Assembly (NCBI RefSeq): GCF_036226365.1
Contig: NZ_CP108462.1
Location: 5,020,501-5,084,500 of the forward strand
DNA length: 64,000 bases
Reading direction: 5' to 3'
Source: Streptomyces sp. NBC_01262
Lineage (GTDB): Bacteria; Actinomycetota; Actinomycetes; Streptomycetales; Streptomycetaceae
Shown piece by piece: positions 33,685-42,208 of this stretch (positions are counted from its first letter, which is position 1; every line of letters starts with the position of its first letter). The notes under the pieces were generated by a model, which did no database searches, was not told where the DNA came from, and saw nothing but the letters and a program-made list of their open reading frames with translations. The translations under genes and the position numbers were made by a program.

Positions 33685-33996
33685 TCACCTCCTCTTGACG
33701 GGCGTCCGGATCAACTCGCGGGCGGCAGGCAGCACCCGCACCCGGAACTTCCAGCGGCGCCAGGCGTTCGCCGGCGCCGGGAACACCTCGGTGCAGCCGA
33801 TGGCCTGCAGTTCGCGCAGCGCGGCGACCACCTCTCGTCGATCGCCGCGTGCGCAGAGGCGGATGACGTCGTCCACGTCATGCGTGTCGCCCGGCAGACG
33901 CGTGAGCATCCGCAGCAGCAGCCCGCAGGCGGCGGGCCCGATGCGGTCGTCCCGCGCGAACGCCCTGTCCACGGTGACGACGCCGCCCTCAGTCAC
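33685..33996 (-). CDS. Small winged-helix-like protein, third gene of a wHTH/BRO set
   Basis: A 103-residue basic protein. The core DRAFARDDRIGPAACGLLLRMLTRLPGDTHDVDDVIRLC...REVVAALRELQAIG matches the layout of an initiator-type winged helix, and it resembles the N-terminal domain of the gene at 34883-35782. The C-terminus is Arg-rich (WRRWKFRVRVLPAARELIRTPVKRR). GTG 33996 overlaps the stop of the BRO-N gene by four bases (GTGA), indicating translational coupling. I do not recognise a family; DNA binding is inferred from the fold pattern and charge. Confidence 0.65.
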   Translation of the reverse strand: MTEGGVVTVDRAFARDDRIGPAACGLLLRMLTRLPGDTHDVDDVIRLCARGDRREVVAALRELQAIGCTEVFPAPANAWRRWKFRVRVLPAARELIRTPVKRR

Positions 33997-34802
33997 AGCG
34001 ACGCCAGCGCGTAGACCATGTGGCCAGTTGCCGTGGTCCCGTCGCTGGGCATCAGACATCCGGCTATGAGCAGGTCGAGCAGCGCCCGGTTCACCACGAT
34101 CGGATCCAGGCCGGTCTGCTCGGCGATCTGGCGAGGCGGCGTGCGCAGCTCGCCGTTGGCGAGCATGACAGGCAGTACGTAGGCCGCCACGGCCCAGACG
34201 TCGGGGTGGAGGACATGCTTGGACCGCCACTTGTCGAGAATGCGCGAGCTTTCGGTGGTCCGGGGCGGGAGAGGCAGAGAACGGGTCTGGTGCGGAGTTG
34301 CGGTGAGGCGGTCGAGTACGTCGGCGATCTTGGCGGTTGCGTGGGTCAGCTCGGCGAGTAGGTGGTCGGTGGCAGGGGCTTCGGGTGCCTGGCGGCCCAA
34401 CAGCAACGGAGCGAGCACCTCGTGCCGGGCCCAGTGGTCGAAGGCCTGGGCCTGAGGGTTGTTGCGAGACACGGCCAGCACCTTGATGACGCCCGGCAGG
34501 CTGAGGATCACGCGCGGAGCGAACTGAGTGCTCATGGCGTCCAGTCGACTATTAGTCGACCGATCCTGACCTGCGGAGATGTCGAGTGTCTGCCACTCGC
34601 CCTCGGCGAGGGTCCGGCGATACGTGCTCTTGAGGTTGGGCAGGCCGGCGGCCGTGGCCACCTGGTGCATCCAGAACCACCGCATGCCGTCGTCGGTGGC
34701 GATGATCTCGATGGTCTCGCCCGTGTCGGAGTACGTCAGTGCCTCGGCGAGCAGGCCGAGGCCTTTGAGGCGGGCGTCGGGGATTTCGGGGTGTGCGGAC
34801 AT
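33993..34802 (-). CDS. BRO-N domain protein with C-terminal winged helix
   Basis: A 269-residue protein. The N-terminal half fits a BRO-N (phage antirepressor-type) DNA-binding domain: ETIEIIATDDGMRWFWMHQVATAAGL, then KSTYRRTLAEGEWQTLD, VILSLPGVIKVLAVSRNNPQAQAFDHWARHEVLAPLL. After a linker, residues about 195-269 look like a winged helix (HPDVWAVAAYVLPVMLANGELRTPPRQIAEQTGLDPIVVNRALLDLLIAG). ATG 34802 starts MSAHPEIPDARLKG; the frame upstream reads out of frame through the next gene. The gene follows the HTH gene by 80 bp. BRO proteins are usually phage regulators, so this may derive from a mobile element. Confidence 0.75.
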   Translation of the reverse strand: MSAHPEIPDARLKGLGLLAEALTYSDTGETIEIIATDDGMRWFWMHQVATAAGLPNLKSTYRRTLAEGEWQTLDISAGQDRSTNSRLDAMSTQFAPRVILSLPGVIKVLAVSRNNPQAQAFDHWARHEVLAPLLLGRQAPEAPATDHLLAELTHATAKIADVLDRLTATPHQTRSLPLPPRTTESSRILDKWRSKHVLHPDVWAVAAYVLPVMLANGELRTPPRQIAEQTGLDPIVVNRALLDLLIAGCLMPSDGTTATGHMVYALASL

Positions 34803-34882
34803 AGGTGTGGCGCCTTTCTGGTGATTTGGGTTGGGTGATGAACCCGCGCAGGCCGCGCGGGTGGTCTGGGTGAGCCGGGCCG

Positions 34883-35782
34883 TCAGGCCAGGGCCGGGGT
34901 TGCGGTTCCGATGCCGCGCAGGGCTGCGCGGGCTCGGGCTGCGCCGGTGCGGGCGGCCTCGATGAACGTGGACACGTCCGGGTGCGGCGACTGGGGCGCT
35001 GCGGCTGGCTTTGGCGCGGGCGGCGGGGGCGGAGCCGGGGGCAGCGGCATCTTGCGGGTCAGGCGGTTTTCGAGGAGGCCGGCGGCGCTGACGAGTTTGT
35101 CCGGTAGGCCGCCCGTGAGCGCGTAGCGGATGTCGGCGGCCGTCGCCCCACGCGCGAACCACTCCAGGACGTAAGGCGCCAGCCGCGTCGCGTCGTGCGC
35201 GCCGATCGACAGCCGTCGGTCCATGCGGCCCAGCGAGGCCAGCAGCCGTGCGGCGGAGTCGAGTTCGACCTCGGCCCGGGTCGGCGGCAGCACGTCCGGT
35301 TCCCAGTGCAGCTCCGGCAGCGCCGGGTCCGGATCGGGCTCTGGTTCCGGTTCCGGTTCGCGCACCGGTGCTTTCGGCTCGGGGAGGGAGGTGTTTACCT
35401 CCCCATACGTTCCCCCGTTAGGGTGAATCGCCGGGTCTCCGGAGCACCGGCAACCGGGGTCGCCCAATGCGGGTTCCGGGGACTCAAGAGGAACGTCGTA
35501 GATGTGGACCTCGGTCCAGAACTGGCCGGTCGTCTTGTGCTGGTTCACCTGGCGAGTGACGTATCCGAAGCGCTCAAGCTCCTTAAAACCCGAGGCAGTG
35601 CCCTTGTATCCGTCCGGGCCCTTCTCCGCCAGCGAGCGGATGTCCCGGGGCGCATCATCGGGGAGCGCGAGGAGTTCGGCGAGCAGCCCACGGGCGTTGC
35701 GGGAGAGCCGCATGTCGGTGTGGAAGGCCGCCTCGGCGGTGGAATGGGCGCGGGCAGCCCAAGTACGATGCACTTGCAGCAT
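34883..35782 (-). CDS. Replication-initiator-type helix-turn-helix protein
   Basis: A 299-residue protein and the first gene of the set. The N-terminal winged helix has AFHTDMRLSRNARGLLAELLALPDDAPRDIRSLAEKGPDG and KELERFGYVTRQV. An acidic linker with EPEPEPEPDPDPALPE follows. A helical C-terminal region (TRLAPYVLEWFARGATAADIRYALTGGLP) ends in a Pro-rich stretch and an Ala/Arg tail. The same architecture is common among streptomycete helix-turn-helix proteins, some carried on plasmids or integrated elements. ATG 35782 is used, with AGGAGAA upstream. Confidence 0.72.
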   Translation of the reverse strand: MLQVHRTWAARAHSTAEAAFHTDMRLSRNARGLLAELLALPDDAPRDIRSLAEKGPDGYKGTASGFKELERFGYVTRQVNQHKTTGQFWTEVHIYDVPLESPEPALGDPGCRCSGDPAIHPNGGTYGEVNTSLPEPKAPVREPEPEPEPDPDPALPELHWEPDVLPPTRAEVELDSAARLLASLGRMDRRLSIGAHDATRLAPYVLEWFARGATAADIRYALTGGLPDKLVSAAGLLENRLTRKMPLPPAPPPPPAPKPAAAPQSPHPDVSTFIEAARTGAARARAALRGIGTATPALA

Positions 35783-36046
35783 GGAGCTGGATTCTCCTGG
35801 TGCCATGGCCCCCGGGTGTTTGCGCACCGCGGGGGTCAATTTGTTGATCGGATTGGCTGGACCTTACTGCGCTGCCAAATGGGCGACGCAAGTCCTCAAC
35901 CCGGCACCGGATTACGTGAATTGCTGCATGAACATGGCGCAGAACCGATTCTTCCGGACCCACTTCTCCGGCGCGACCTGCGGTTTTGCCTGGGTTGGGT
36001 CGCCCGTCCCGGAGGTCCGATCAACTGCTCTTAGGCTCCGCGCATT

Positions 36047-36253
36047 TCATCCTTGTGGGTTAATTGCGCCACCCCTCCTACACCTCACGAATGCGGCCCA
36101 CGCGGCGGGTGTGAACGCCAATTCCGGCCCGGCGGTGTCCTTCGAGTCCCGCACGTGCACGGTCACGGTGCCGGGGCACGCGGCGACCTCGACGCACTCG
36201 CCGCCCTCGCTGCTGCTGTAACTGCTCTTGAACCACGCCAGTTCTCTGCTCAC
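36047..36253 (-). CDS. DUF397 domain protein
   Basis: A 68-residue protein with the DUF397 signature: ELAWFKSSYSSSEGGECVEVA near the N-terminus, TVHVRDSKDTAGPELAFTPAAWAAFV after it. Proteins of this family are paired with XRE-DUF5753 regulators in Streptomyces, for example BldB/AbaA- and WhiJ-type sets, and act as small regulatory partners in development. GTG 36253 overlaps the stop of the upstream regulator gene by four bases (GTGA), so the two are translationally coupled. Confidence 0.93.
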   Translation of the reverse strand: MSRELAWFKSSYSSSEGGECVEVAACPGTVTVHVRDSKDTAGPELAFTPAAWAAFVRCRRGGAINPQG

Positions 36254-37077
36254 AGTGCTCCCACCAACTGCTCGATGTAGCGCGCCGACTCCCGTGGAGT
36301 GAGCGCCTGCGCGCGGATGGCTCCGTAGCGCTGGATCAGCAGACTGACCTGATCGCGATCGGAGATCAAGGTGCTGCCGCCCTGTCCCTCCGTGTAGGCG
36401 AGGGGGCGGCGATCTTTCGTCTCCAGCAAGGTCAACAAACCGTCCGTGCCAGCGTGTTCTTCGCAGTCGATCGGCATGACCTGGACTGAGACGTGACGCA
36501 GCCGGGAACACGCCAAGAGGTGGAGCAGCTGTTCCTTCAGGACGACTCGTCCGCCGAAGGGGCGGCGCAGCACAGCCTCCTCAATGGCGAAGGTGAGGAC
36601 AGGCTTCGGAGTGCGGGCCAACAGTGCTTGCCGGTCCAGGCGCGCTTTCACCAGGCCGTTGGTCTCGTCGTCGTCCAGCGAAGGGATGCGATTGCCGATC
36701 AGCGCGTGGGCGTAACTTTCCGTTTTCAGGAGCCCCGGCACTGCGTGCGGTGCGTACGTGCTGAAGCTGAAGCAGTCCGCCTCCAGGAGCGCGAAGTCGC
36801 GGAACATCGGCGGGTACCGCTCCGCCGCGAGCGCCGGCCCCGCGCTCGCCAGCAGCCCCTCCGCCACCAGCGCCGTATCCAACCGGACCGCGAAATCGGG
36901 GTCGGCGATGCGCTCGCCGCGCTCGATCGCGCCGATCAGGGAGCCCGAGCACGAAGCGAGCCCGCCCAGCTCGTCCCTCGTGAGCCCGCGCCGCTCGCGC
37001 AGGATCCGCACCTGGCCGCCGAAGTGGCGCAGGAAGAGGGACGGCTCCTTGCCCGGCGGCTTCAATGACGTGGCCAT
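36250..37077 (-). CDS. XRE family helix-turn-helix regulator with DUF5753
   Basis: A 275-residue WhiJ-like regulator. The HTH covers about 18-70 (HFGGQVRILRERRGLTRDELGGLASCSGSLIGAIERGERIADPDF). The DUF5753 domain follows: EADCFSFSTYAPHAVPGLLKTESYAHAL, RLDRQALLARTPKPVLTFAIEEAVLRRPFGG, QVMPIDCEEHAGTDG, and LIQRYGAIRAQALTPRESARYIEQL. ATG 37077 is used because GAGGGG lies eight bases upstream; GTG 37086 abuts that site. It precedes its DUF397 partner with a four-base overlap. The paired arrangement suggests control of developmental or antibiotic genes. Confidence 0.93.
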   Translation of the reverse strand: MATSLKPPGKEPSLFLRHFGGQVRILRERRGLTRDELGGLASCSGSLIGAIERGERIADPDFAVRLDTALVAEGLLASAGPALAAERYPPMFRDFALLEADCFSFSTYAPHAVPGLLKTESYAHALIGNRIPSLDDDETNGLVKARLDRQALLARTPKPVLTFAIEEAVLRRPFGGRVVLKEQLLHLLACSRLRHVSVQVMPIDCEEHAGTDGLLTLLETKDRRPLAYTEGQGGSTLISDRDQVSLLIQRYGAIRAQALTPRESARYIEQLVGAL

Positions 37078-37179
37078 GTGCGTCACCCCTCGTCAACGAA
37101 CGCGGCGTAACGCCACGGAACCGTTCTGTAGCGGCGGAAGTACTGGTCAGGGTATGTCCGTCCGGGCAGCGTTCACCCC

Positions 37180-37641
37180 ATGAAGAGCGAAATCCCCACC
37201 GCACGGTTGACCTGGCTCCCGCCGACCGGGCATCAACTCCGCAAGGCGGGCGTCCACTTCGACGCCGTCCGTATCTCCGGCCGCAAGGCGGAGGCGATCG
37301 CCGCGCTGCTGGAGCAGGCGCAGGACGGGAGCCCCGGCCCGGTGATCCGGGAGCTGACCGGCTACCGGTGGCTGTACTTCCTGCTGCCGCCCGGTGCGGC
37401 AGCCGCCCGCGCATGGCCGTACGGCGTGCAGCGGTACACCGCCCGGACGCGGGGAAGCGTGGCGTATGTCGGGGTACCGGCGCTGGCCGGGGAGACGTGG
37501 CCGCTGGGATGGCGATGCGTGCCGACCGCTGAGCGGGAGCATCTGGACGCGGAGTTGCTGCACCGGACCGTGTGGGGGGAGCTGGGCGGGGTGAGCCCAC
37601 AGGCTGAGGGCCCCTACGGGGCGGTCAGTCCGGAGTACTAG
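37180..37641 (+). CDS. Hypothetical protein, possible degenerate primase-polymerase relative
   Basis: A 153-residue soluble protein divergent from the XRE/DUF397 pair, a common arrangement in streptomycetes. LPPTGHQLRKAGVHFDAVRISGRKAEAI, RELTGYRWLYFLLPPGAAAA and RWPYGVQRY-like text recall the C-terminal half of primase-polymerase N-domain proteins (compare 57875-58543), but no catalytic motif is visible. The match is weak, based on residue pattern only. ATG 37180 has no clear ribosome site. Confidence 0.6.
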   Translation: MKSEIPTARLTWLPPTGHQLRKAGVHFDAVRISGRKAEAIAALLEQAQDGSPGPVIRELTGYRWLYFLLPPGAAAARAWPYGVQRYTARTRGSVAYVGVPALAGETWPLGWRCVPTAEREHLDAELLHRTVWGELGGVSPQAEGPYGAVSPEY

Positions 37642-37700
37642 GGGAATCCGATCCCAGAGGCTGACGACGGGGTGTGGCGTGCGCCACTAACGTCAAGTCC

Positions 37701-38624
37701 GTGACTGTGATCGCTACTGAAGGCCTGACCAAGCGGTACCCGAGGGTGACCGCGCTGGACCGGCTGACCGTGGACGTCAAACCTGGGGTGACCGGGTTGG
37801 TGGGCGCGAACGGGGCCGGCAAATCTACGTTGATCAAGCTGCTGTTGGGGCTGTCCTCGGCCACCGAGGGCGGCGCTCGGGTGCTCGGACTCGACGTGGC
37901 GACCGACGGGGCCCAGATCCGTGCGCGGGTCGGGTACATGCCGGAGCACGACTGCCTGCCGCCTGACGTGTCGGCGACGGAGTTCGTCGTGCACATGGCC
38001 CGGATGTCGGGGATGCCGGCGACGGCGGCGCGCGAGCGCACCGCTGACACGCTCCGGCATGTCGGGCTGTACGAGGAGCGGTACCGGCCCATCGGCGGCT
38101 ACTCGACGGGCATGAAGCAGCGGGTGAAGCTGGCGCAGGCGCTGGTGCACGACCCGCAGCTGGTGCTGCTGGACGAGCCGACGAACGGGCTGGACCCGGT
38201 CGGCCGGGACGAGATGCTGGGGCTGATCCGCCGGGTCCACACGGACTTCGGGATCTCGGTGCTGGTGACCTCGCATCTGCTGGGGGAGTTGGAGCGGACC
38301 AGCGACCACATCGTCGTGATCGACGGCGGGCGGCTGCTGCGCGCGGACTCGACGAGCGACTTCACGCAGGCGACGGCCTCGCTCGCGGTCGAGGTGACCG
38401 ACAGCGAACAGCAGTTGCTGGAGAAGCTGACCGCCGCCGGGCTGACCGCGCACGCCGACGGCCGGCTGCTGCTGGTGGACATAGCGGACGACGACTCGTA
38501 CGACACCGTGCGCGACGCGGTGGCGGAGCTCGGCGTCGGGCTCGTGCGCATGGAGCAGCGCCGCCACCGCATCGCCGAGATCTTCCGGGGAGAGGGAGCG
38601 GGCCATGACAACCACACCGTCTGA
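37701..38624 (+). CDS. ABC transporter ATP-binding protein (first module)
   Basis: A 307-residue ATPase, first gene of a four-gene export operon. Walker A GANGAGKSTLIKLL (about residue 35), signature STGMKQRVKLAQAL, Walker B LVLLDEPTNGLDP and the switch His in LVTSHLLGELE are all intact. A C-terminal regulatory segment of about 90 residues follows. GTG 37701 is preceded by TAACGT seven bases upstream and lacks a ribosome site, indicating a leaderless start; the frame is open to 37674 (GTG). It overlaps the permease gene by 20 bp. The substrate is unknown. Confidence 0.92.
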   Translation: MTVIATEGLTKRYPRVTALDRLTVDVKPGVTGLVGANGAGKSTLIKLLLGLSSATEGGARVLGLDVATDGAQIRARVGYMPEHDCLPPDVSATEFVVHMARMSGMPATAARERTADTLRHVGLYEERYRPIGGYSTGMKQRVKLAQALVHDPQLVLLDEPTNGLDPVGRDEMLGLIRRVHTDFGISVLVTSHLLGELERTSDHIVVIDGGRLLRADSTSDFTQATASLAVEVTDSEQQLLEKLTAAGLTAHADGRLLLVDIADDDSYDTVRDAVAELGVGLVRMEQRRHRIAEIFRGEGAGHDNHTV

Positions 38625-39495
38625 CGTCATTCATGACATCGGCTATCGCCACTACGACGGCCCGCGCCTTGGCCGCGCGTACGCCCGCAGGTCGCTGTAC
38701 GCGCAGAGCCTGCGCGGGGCGTACGGACTTGGCCGGTCGGCGAAGTCGAAGGTCATGCCGATGATCCTGTTCGCGGTGATGTGCGCGCCGGCGGCGATCA
38801 TCGTGGCGGTGGCGATCGGCACGAGCATGACCAAGCTGCCGATCGAGTACACCCGTTACGCGATCATCATGCAGACGGTGATCAGCCTCTTCCTGGCGGC
38901 GCAGGCCCCGCAGTCCGTCTCGCTGGACCTGCGCTTCAAGGTCACGCCGCTGTACTTCTCACGCCCGATCGAGCGGATCGACTACGTCGCGGCGAAGTAC
39001 GCGGCGCTGGCCACCGCGCTGTTCATTCTCACCGCCGTGCCCGTCACCATCCTCTACATCGGGGCGCTGCTCGCGAAGTTCGACTTCGGCGACGCGACCT
39101 CCGGCTTCGCGAAGGCACTGGTCGCCGAGCTGCTGCTGTCGCTGCTCTACGCGGGACTGGGGCTGCTGATCGCGGCGCTGACCCCGCGCCGGGGCTTCGG
39201 TGTCGCGGGGATCATCGCCCTGTTCACGCTCTCCTTCGGTGCGGTCTCCAGCGTCCAGGCGGTGGCCTCGGTGCAGGGCAGCGAGAGCGCGATCGCCTGG
39301 CTGGGGCTGTTCTCGCCGATCACGCTGATCGACGGGGTGCAGACCTGGTGGCTGGGCGCGAGCTCCTCGTACGTCGACAACGCCGGCCCGTCCTCCGTGC
39401 TCGCCGGCTGCGTCTTCCTGCTTGTCCTGCTCGCCGTGATCGGCGGCACGTTCGGCCTGCTGATGAGCCGCTACCGGAAGGTCGGACTGTCGTGA
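38605..39495 (+). CDS. ABC transporter permease (first module)
   Basis: A 296-residue membrane protein of the ABC-2 type with about six hydrophobic segments. After a cytoplasmic lead (RHYDGPRLGRAYARRSLYAQSLRGAYGLGRSAKSKVMP) come helices at about 52-70, 90-110, 133-155 and beyond, and it ends GLLMSRYRKVGLS. The stop codon overlaps the GTG of the next gene by three bases (GTGA, four-base overlap), indicating coupling. It partners with the ATPase just upstream. Confidence 0.88.
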   Translation: MTTTPSDVIHDIGYRHYDGPRLGRAYARRSLYAQSLRGAYGLGRSAKSKVMPMILFAVMCAPAAIIVAVAIGTSMTKLPIEYTRYAIIMQTVISLFLAAQAPQSVSLDLRFKVTPLYFSRPIERIDYVAAKYAALATALFILTAVPVTILYIGALLAKFDFGDATSGFAKALVAELLLSLLYAGLGLLIAALTPRRGFGVAGIIALFTLSFGAVSSVQAVASVQGSESAIAWLGLFSPITLIDGVQTWWLGASSSYVDNAGPSSVLAGCVFLLVLLAVIGGTFGLLMSRYRKVGLS

Positions 39496-40409
39496 CCACC
39501 TTGTCCATCGACCATGTGTCCCGCTGGTTCGGGAATGTCGTGGCAGTCAATGACATAACGATGACGATCGGCCCGGGCGTGACCGGCCTGCTGGGCCCCA
39601 ACGGCGCGGGGAAGTCGACGCTCATCAACATGATGGGCGGCTTCCTGGCCCCGTCCACCGGGAGCGTGACCCTGGACGGGGCCGTGATCTGGCGGAACGA
39701 GCAGGTGTACCGGCAGATCGGGATCGTGCCGGAACGGGAGGCGATGTACGACTTCCTGACGGCGCGGGAGTTCGTGGTCGCCAACGCCGAGCTGCACGGG
39801 CTGGCCAATCCGGGCGAGGCGGCGCGCAAGGCGCTGGCCACGGTGGAGATGGAGTACGCGCAGGACCGCAAGGTGGCGACGTACAGCAAGGGCATGCGGC
39901 AGCGGGTGAAGATGGCCTCTGCCCTCGTCCACGAGCCCGATGTGCTGCTGCTGGACGAGCCGTTCAACGGAATGGACCCCAGGCAGCGGCTCCAGCTCAT
40001 GGACCTGCTGCGGCAGATGGGCGCCGACGGGCGGACCGTGCTGTTCTCCTCGCACATCCTGGAGGAGGTCGAGCAGCTCGCGAGCCACATCGAGGTCGTG
40101 GTGGCGGGGCGGCATGCCGCGTCGGGGGACTTCCGCAAGATCCGGCGGCTGATGACGGACCGGCCGCACCGCTATCTCGTACGGTCCAGCGACGACCGGG
40201 CACTGGCCTCGGCGCTGATCGCGGACGCGTCGACGGCGGGCATCGAGCTGGACTGGCAGGAGAAGGCGCTGCGCATCCAGGCGATCGACTTCGGCGGCTT
40301 CACCGAGCTGCTGCCGCGCGTCGCCCGCGAGCACGGCATCCGGCTCTACACGGTCTCGCCGTCGGATGAGTCCCTGGAGAGCGTCTTCTCCTATCTGGTC
40401 ACGGCATAA
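39492..40409 (+). CDS. ABC transporter ATP-binding protein (second module)
   Basis: A 305-residue ATPase, similar in layout to the first. Walker A is LLGPNGAGKSTLINMMGG, signature YSKGMRQRVKMASAL, Walker B VLLLDEPFNGMDP, and FSSHILEEVEQLASH contains the switch His. A C-terminal tail of about 75 residues (RYLVRSSDDRALASALIADA) replaces the first ATPase's tail. GTG 39492 overlaps the previous stop by four bases. Two ATPases with two permeases suggest either a heteromeric transporter or two related ones in one operon. Confidence 0.92.
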   Translation: MTTLSIDHVSRWFGNVVAVNDITMTIGPGVTGLLGPNGAGKSTLINMMGGFLAPSTGSVTLDGAVIWRNEQVYRQIGIVPEREAMYDFLTAREFVVANAELHGLANPGEAARKALATVEMEYAQDRKVATYSKGMRQRVKMASALVHEPDVLLLDEPFNGMDPRQRLQLMDLLRQMGADGRTVLFSSHILEEVEQLASHIEVVVAGRHAASGDFRKIRRLMTDRPHRYLVRSSDDRALASALIADASTAGIELDWQEKALRIQAIDFGGFTELLPRVAREHGIRLYTVSPSDESLESVFSYLVTA

Positions 40410-40421
40410 GGAGCCGCTGCG

Positions 40422-41162
40422 ATGTCCACTGTGTCCGCTGTGTACAACCCGACCGTGGCCCGGCTCACCTACAAGGCGCTGCTCGGCCGCCGCAGGGCCC
40501 TGATCCTCTTCGCGCTGCCGGTGCTGCTGATCCTGATCTCGGTGGCCGTACGGCTTCTGACCGGCGCCGACGACTCGACGGCGTCCTCGATCCTGGGCGG
40601 TTTCGCGCTCGCGACGATGGTGCCGCTGATCGGGGTCGTCGCCGGTACGGGGGCGATCGGGCCGGAGATCGACGACGGGTCGATCGTGTATCTGCTGGCC
40701 AAGCCGCTGAAGCGGCCGTCGATCATCTTCACCAAGCTCGTCGTCGCGATCGGTGTCTCGGTGGTCTTCTCCGCCGTGCCGACGATCGTGGCGGGCTTCA
40801 TTCTCAACGGCAACAGCCAGCAGATGGCGTTCGCCTTCGGCGCTGCCGCTGCCGCCGCCTCGGTCGCGTACAGCGCGGTCTTCCTGCTGCTGGGGGTGAT
40901 CACGCGGCAGGCGGTGGTCTTCGGGCTGGTCTACGCGCTGGTGTGGGAGTCGCTGATCGGCTCCCTGGTGCCGGGGGCGCGGACGCTGAGCGTGCAGCAG
41001 TGGGCGCTGGCGCTGGCGCAGAAGATCGCGGGCGACGGGGCCGGGGTGAGCTCGGACGTGGGGCTGCCGATGGCGGTCGTGCTGCTGGTGGGGGTGACGG
41101 TGGCCGGCACCTGGTTCGCGGGGCAGAAGCTGCGGACGCTGGTGCTGGCGGGCGAGGAGTGA
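40422..41162 (+). CDS. ABC transporter permease (second module)
   Basis: A 246-residue membrane protein of the ABC-2 superfamily, six predicted helices. Segments such as ALILFALPVLLILISVAVRLL, FALATMVPLIGVVAGTGAIGPEI, and SIVYLLAKPLKRPSIIFTKLVVAIGVSV show the ABC-2 pattern, in which GPEIDDGSIVYLLAKPL is the loop before helix three. GGAGCC precedes ATG 40422, 12 bp after the ATPase gene. It closes the operon. No substrate can be read. Confidence 0.88.
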   Translation: MSTVSAVYNPTVARLTYKALLGRRRALILFALPVLLILISVAVRLLTGADDSTASSILGGFALATMVPLIGVVAGTGAIGPEIDDGSIVYLLAKPLKRPSIIFTKLVVAIGVSVVFSAVPTIVAGFILNGNSQQMAFAFGAAAAAASVAYSAVFLLLGVITRQAVVFGLVYALVWESLIGSLVPGARTLSVQQWALALAQKIAGDGAGVSSDVGLPMAVVLLVGVTVAGTWFAGQKLRTLVLAGEE

Positions 41163-41243
41163 GCGTCACCGGTTTGCGTTAGCCCGCAAGGGTGATCTTC
41201 AGGAAGCGGCGGGCCCGGCTCACGGCGTAGCGGATATCGGATT

Positions 41244-41276
41244 GTCACATTTATGGGGATGTGACGGATCCGTCAC
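41244..41276. promoter_or_regulatory. Nested GTCAC/GTGAC inverted repeats, candidate operator
   Basis: GTCACAT-TTATGGGG-ATGTGAC forms a 7-bp dyad (41244-41265) that overlaps the perfect 16-bp palindrome GTGACGGATCCGTCAC (41261-41276). Three GTCAC-type half-sites thus sit in 33 bp, 28 bp before the small membrane protein gene. No known factor is implied. Confidence 0.4.
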
Positions 41277-41303
41277 CGCTTGCCGATCGAGCCGGAGCCC
41301 GCC

Positions 41304-41483
41304 GTGCTGTCCGAACCCCCACTGCTCTTCGCCGTCGGCCTGTTTCTGCTGGTCCTCGGCCTGTTGATCGCCGTGGTCACCCCGTGGCTGGCAGCCCGTC
41401 TGGGCTCGCCGCGGCTCCCCCTGACCCGGCGCCCGCGCCCCGCTCCGCGGCACAAAGCCGGGGCGCCGGCGCGGGCCACGTAA
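41304..41483 (+). CDS. Small single-pass membrane protein
   Basis: A 59-residue protein with one strong hydrophobic segment (LLFAVGLFLLVLGLLIAVVTPWLAARL, about residues 6-32) and a basic Pro/Arg-rich tail. GTG 41304 has GGAG six bases upstream; TTG 41280 would add eight residues but lacks a site. No family is recognised. The membrane helix, good local codon bias and operator-like repeats upstream support a real gene, but the shortness keeps confidence moderate. Confidence 0.55.
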   Translation: MLSEPPLLFAVGLFLLVLGLLIAVVTPWLAARLGSPRLPLTRRPRPAPRHKAGAPARAT

Positions 41484-41573
41484 TCCACTCGGTCTCGCTG
41501 GTTGAGCTTTCAAGGGAATAGCGCTACGGTCGAAGAAGTTGAAAGCCGTACCAACTAGTTCTCAGGAGTTCTC

Positions 41574-42173
41574 ATGGCCCTCTTCGGTCGCACCAAGTCC
41601 GACACCGACACCGCCACCATCGACGGTCCGGACCTGTCGCACCTCAGCGGCACGTACACCATCGACCCGACCCACAGCGAGATCGGCTTCTCCGTCCGTC
41701 ACGCCATGGTGACGACCGTGCGCGGCCAGTTCGCCGAGTACGACGGCAAGCTGCAGATCGACGGCGCCAACCCGGCCGCCTCGACCGCCGAGGTGACGAT
41801 CAAGGTCGTCAGCATCGACACCAACCAGGAGCAGCGCGACGGCCACCTGCGCACCGGCGACTTCTTCGACGCCGAGTCGCACCCGGAGATCACCTTCACC
41901 AGCACGGCCGCCGAGCAGGTCGACGCCGAGACGTACCGCCTCACCGGCGACCTGACGATCAAGGGCACCACGAAGCCGGTCACGATCGACTTCACCTTCA
42001 ACGGCGCCGCCAAGGACCTCTACGGCAACGAGCGCGTCGGCTTCGAGGGCTCGACGACCATCAACCGCACCGACTGGGGCCTGAGCTACAACGCGGCCCT
42101 GGAGACCGGCGGCGTCCTCATCGGCGAGAAGGTCAAGCTCAGCTTCGACATCTCCGCGATCAAGGCCGCCTGA
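41574..42173 (+). CDS. YceI family protein
   Basis: A 199-residue lipocalin-like protein. The fold motif LSGTYTIDPTHSEIGFSVRHAMVTTVRGQF starts about residue 24, followed by SIDTNQEQRDGHLRTGDFFDAESHPEITF and LTGDLTIKGTTKPVTI. YceI proteins bind isoprenoid-like lipids; many are secreted, but no signal peptide is visible here, so this one is probably cytoplasmic. The first 22 residues (FGRTKSDTDTATIDG) are an extra N-terminal piece. ATG 41574 follows a CAGGAGTTCTC leader. Confidence 0.95.
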   Translation: MALFGRTKSDTDTATIDGPDLSHLSGTYTIDPTHSEIGFSVRHAMVTTVRGQFAEYDGKLQIDGANPAASTAEVTIKVVSIDTNQEQRDGHLRTGDFFDAESHPEITFTSTAAEQVDAETYRLTGDLTIKGTTKPVTIDFTFNGAAKDLYGNERVGFEGSTTINRTDWGLSYNAALETGGVLIGEKVKLSFDISAIKAA

Positions 42174-42208
42174 GGCGGTTCACAGCCGGGTGAACGAAAA
42201 TAGCGTGG

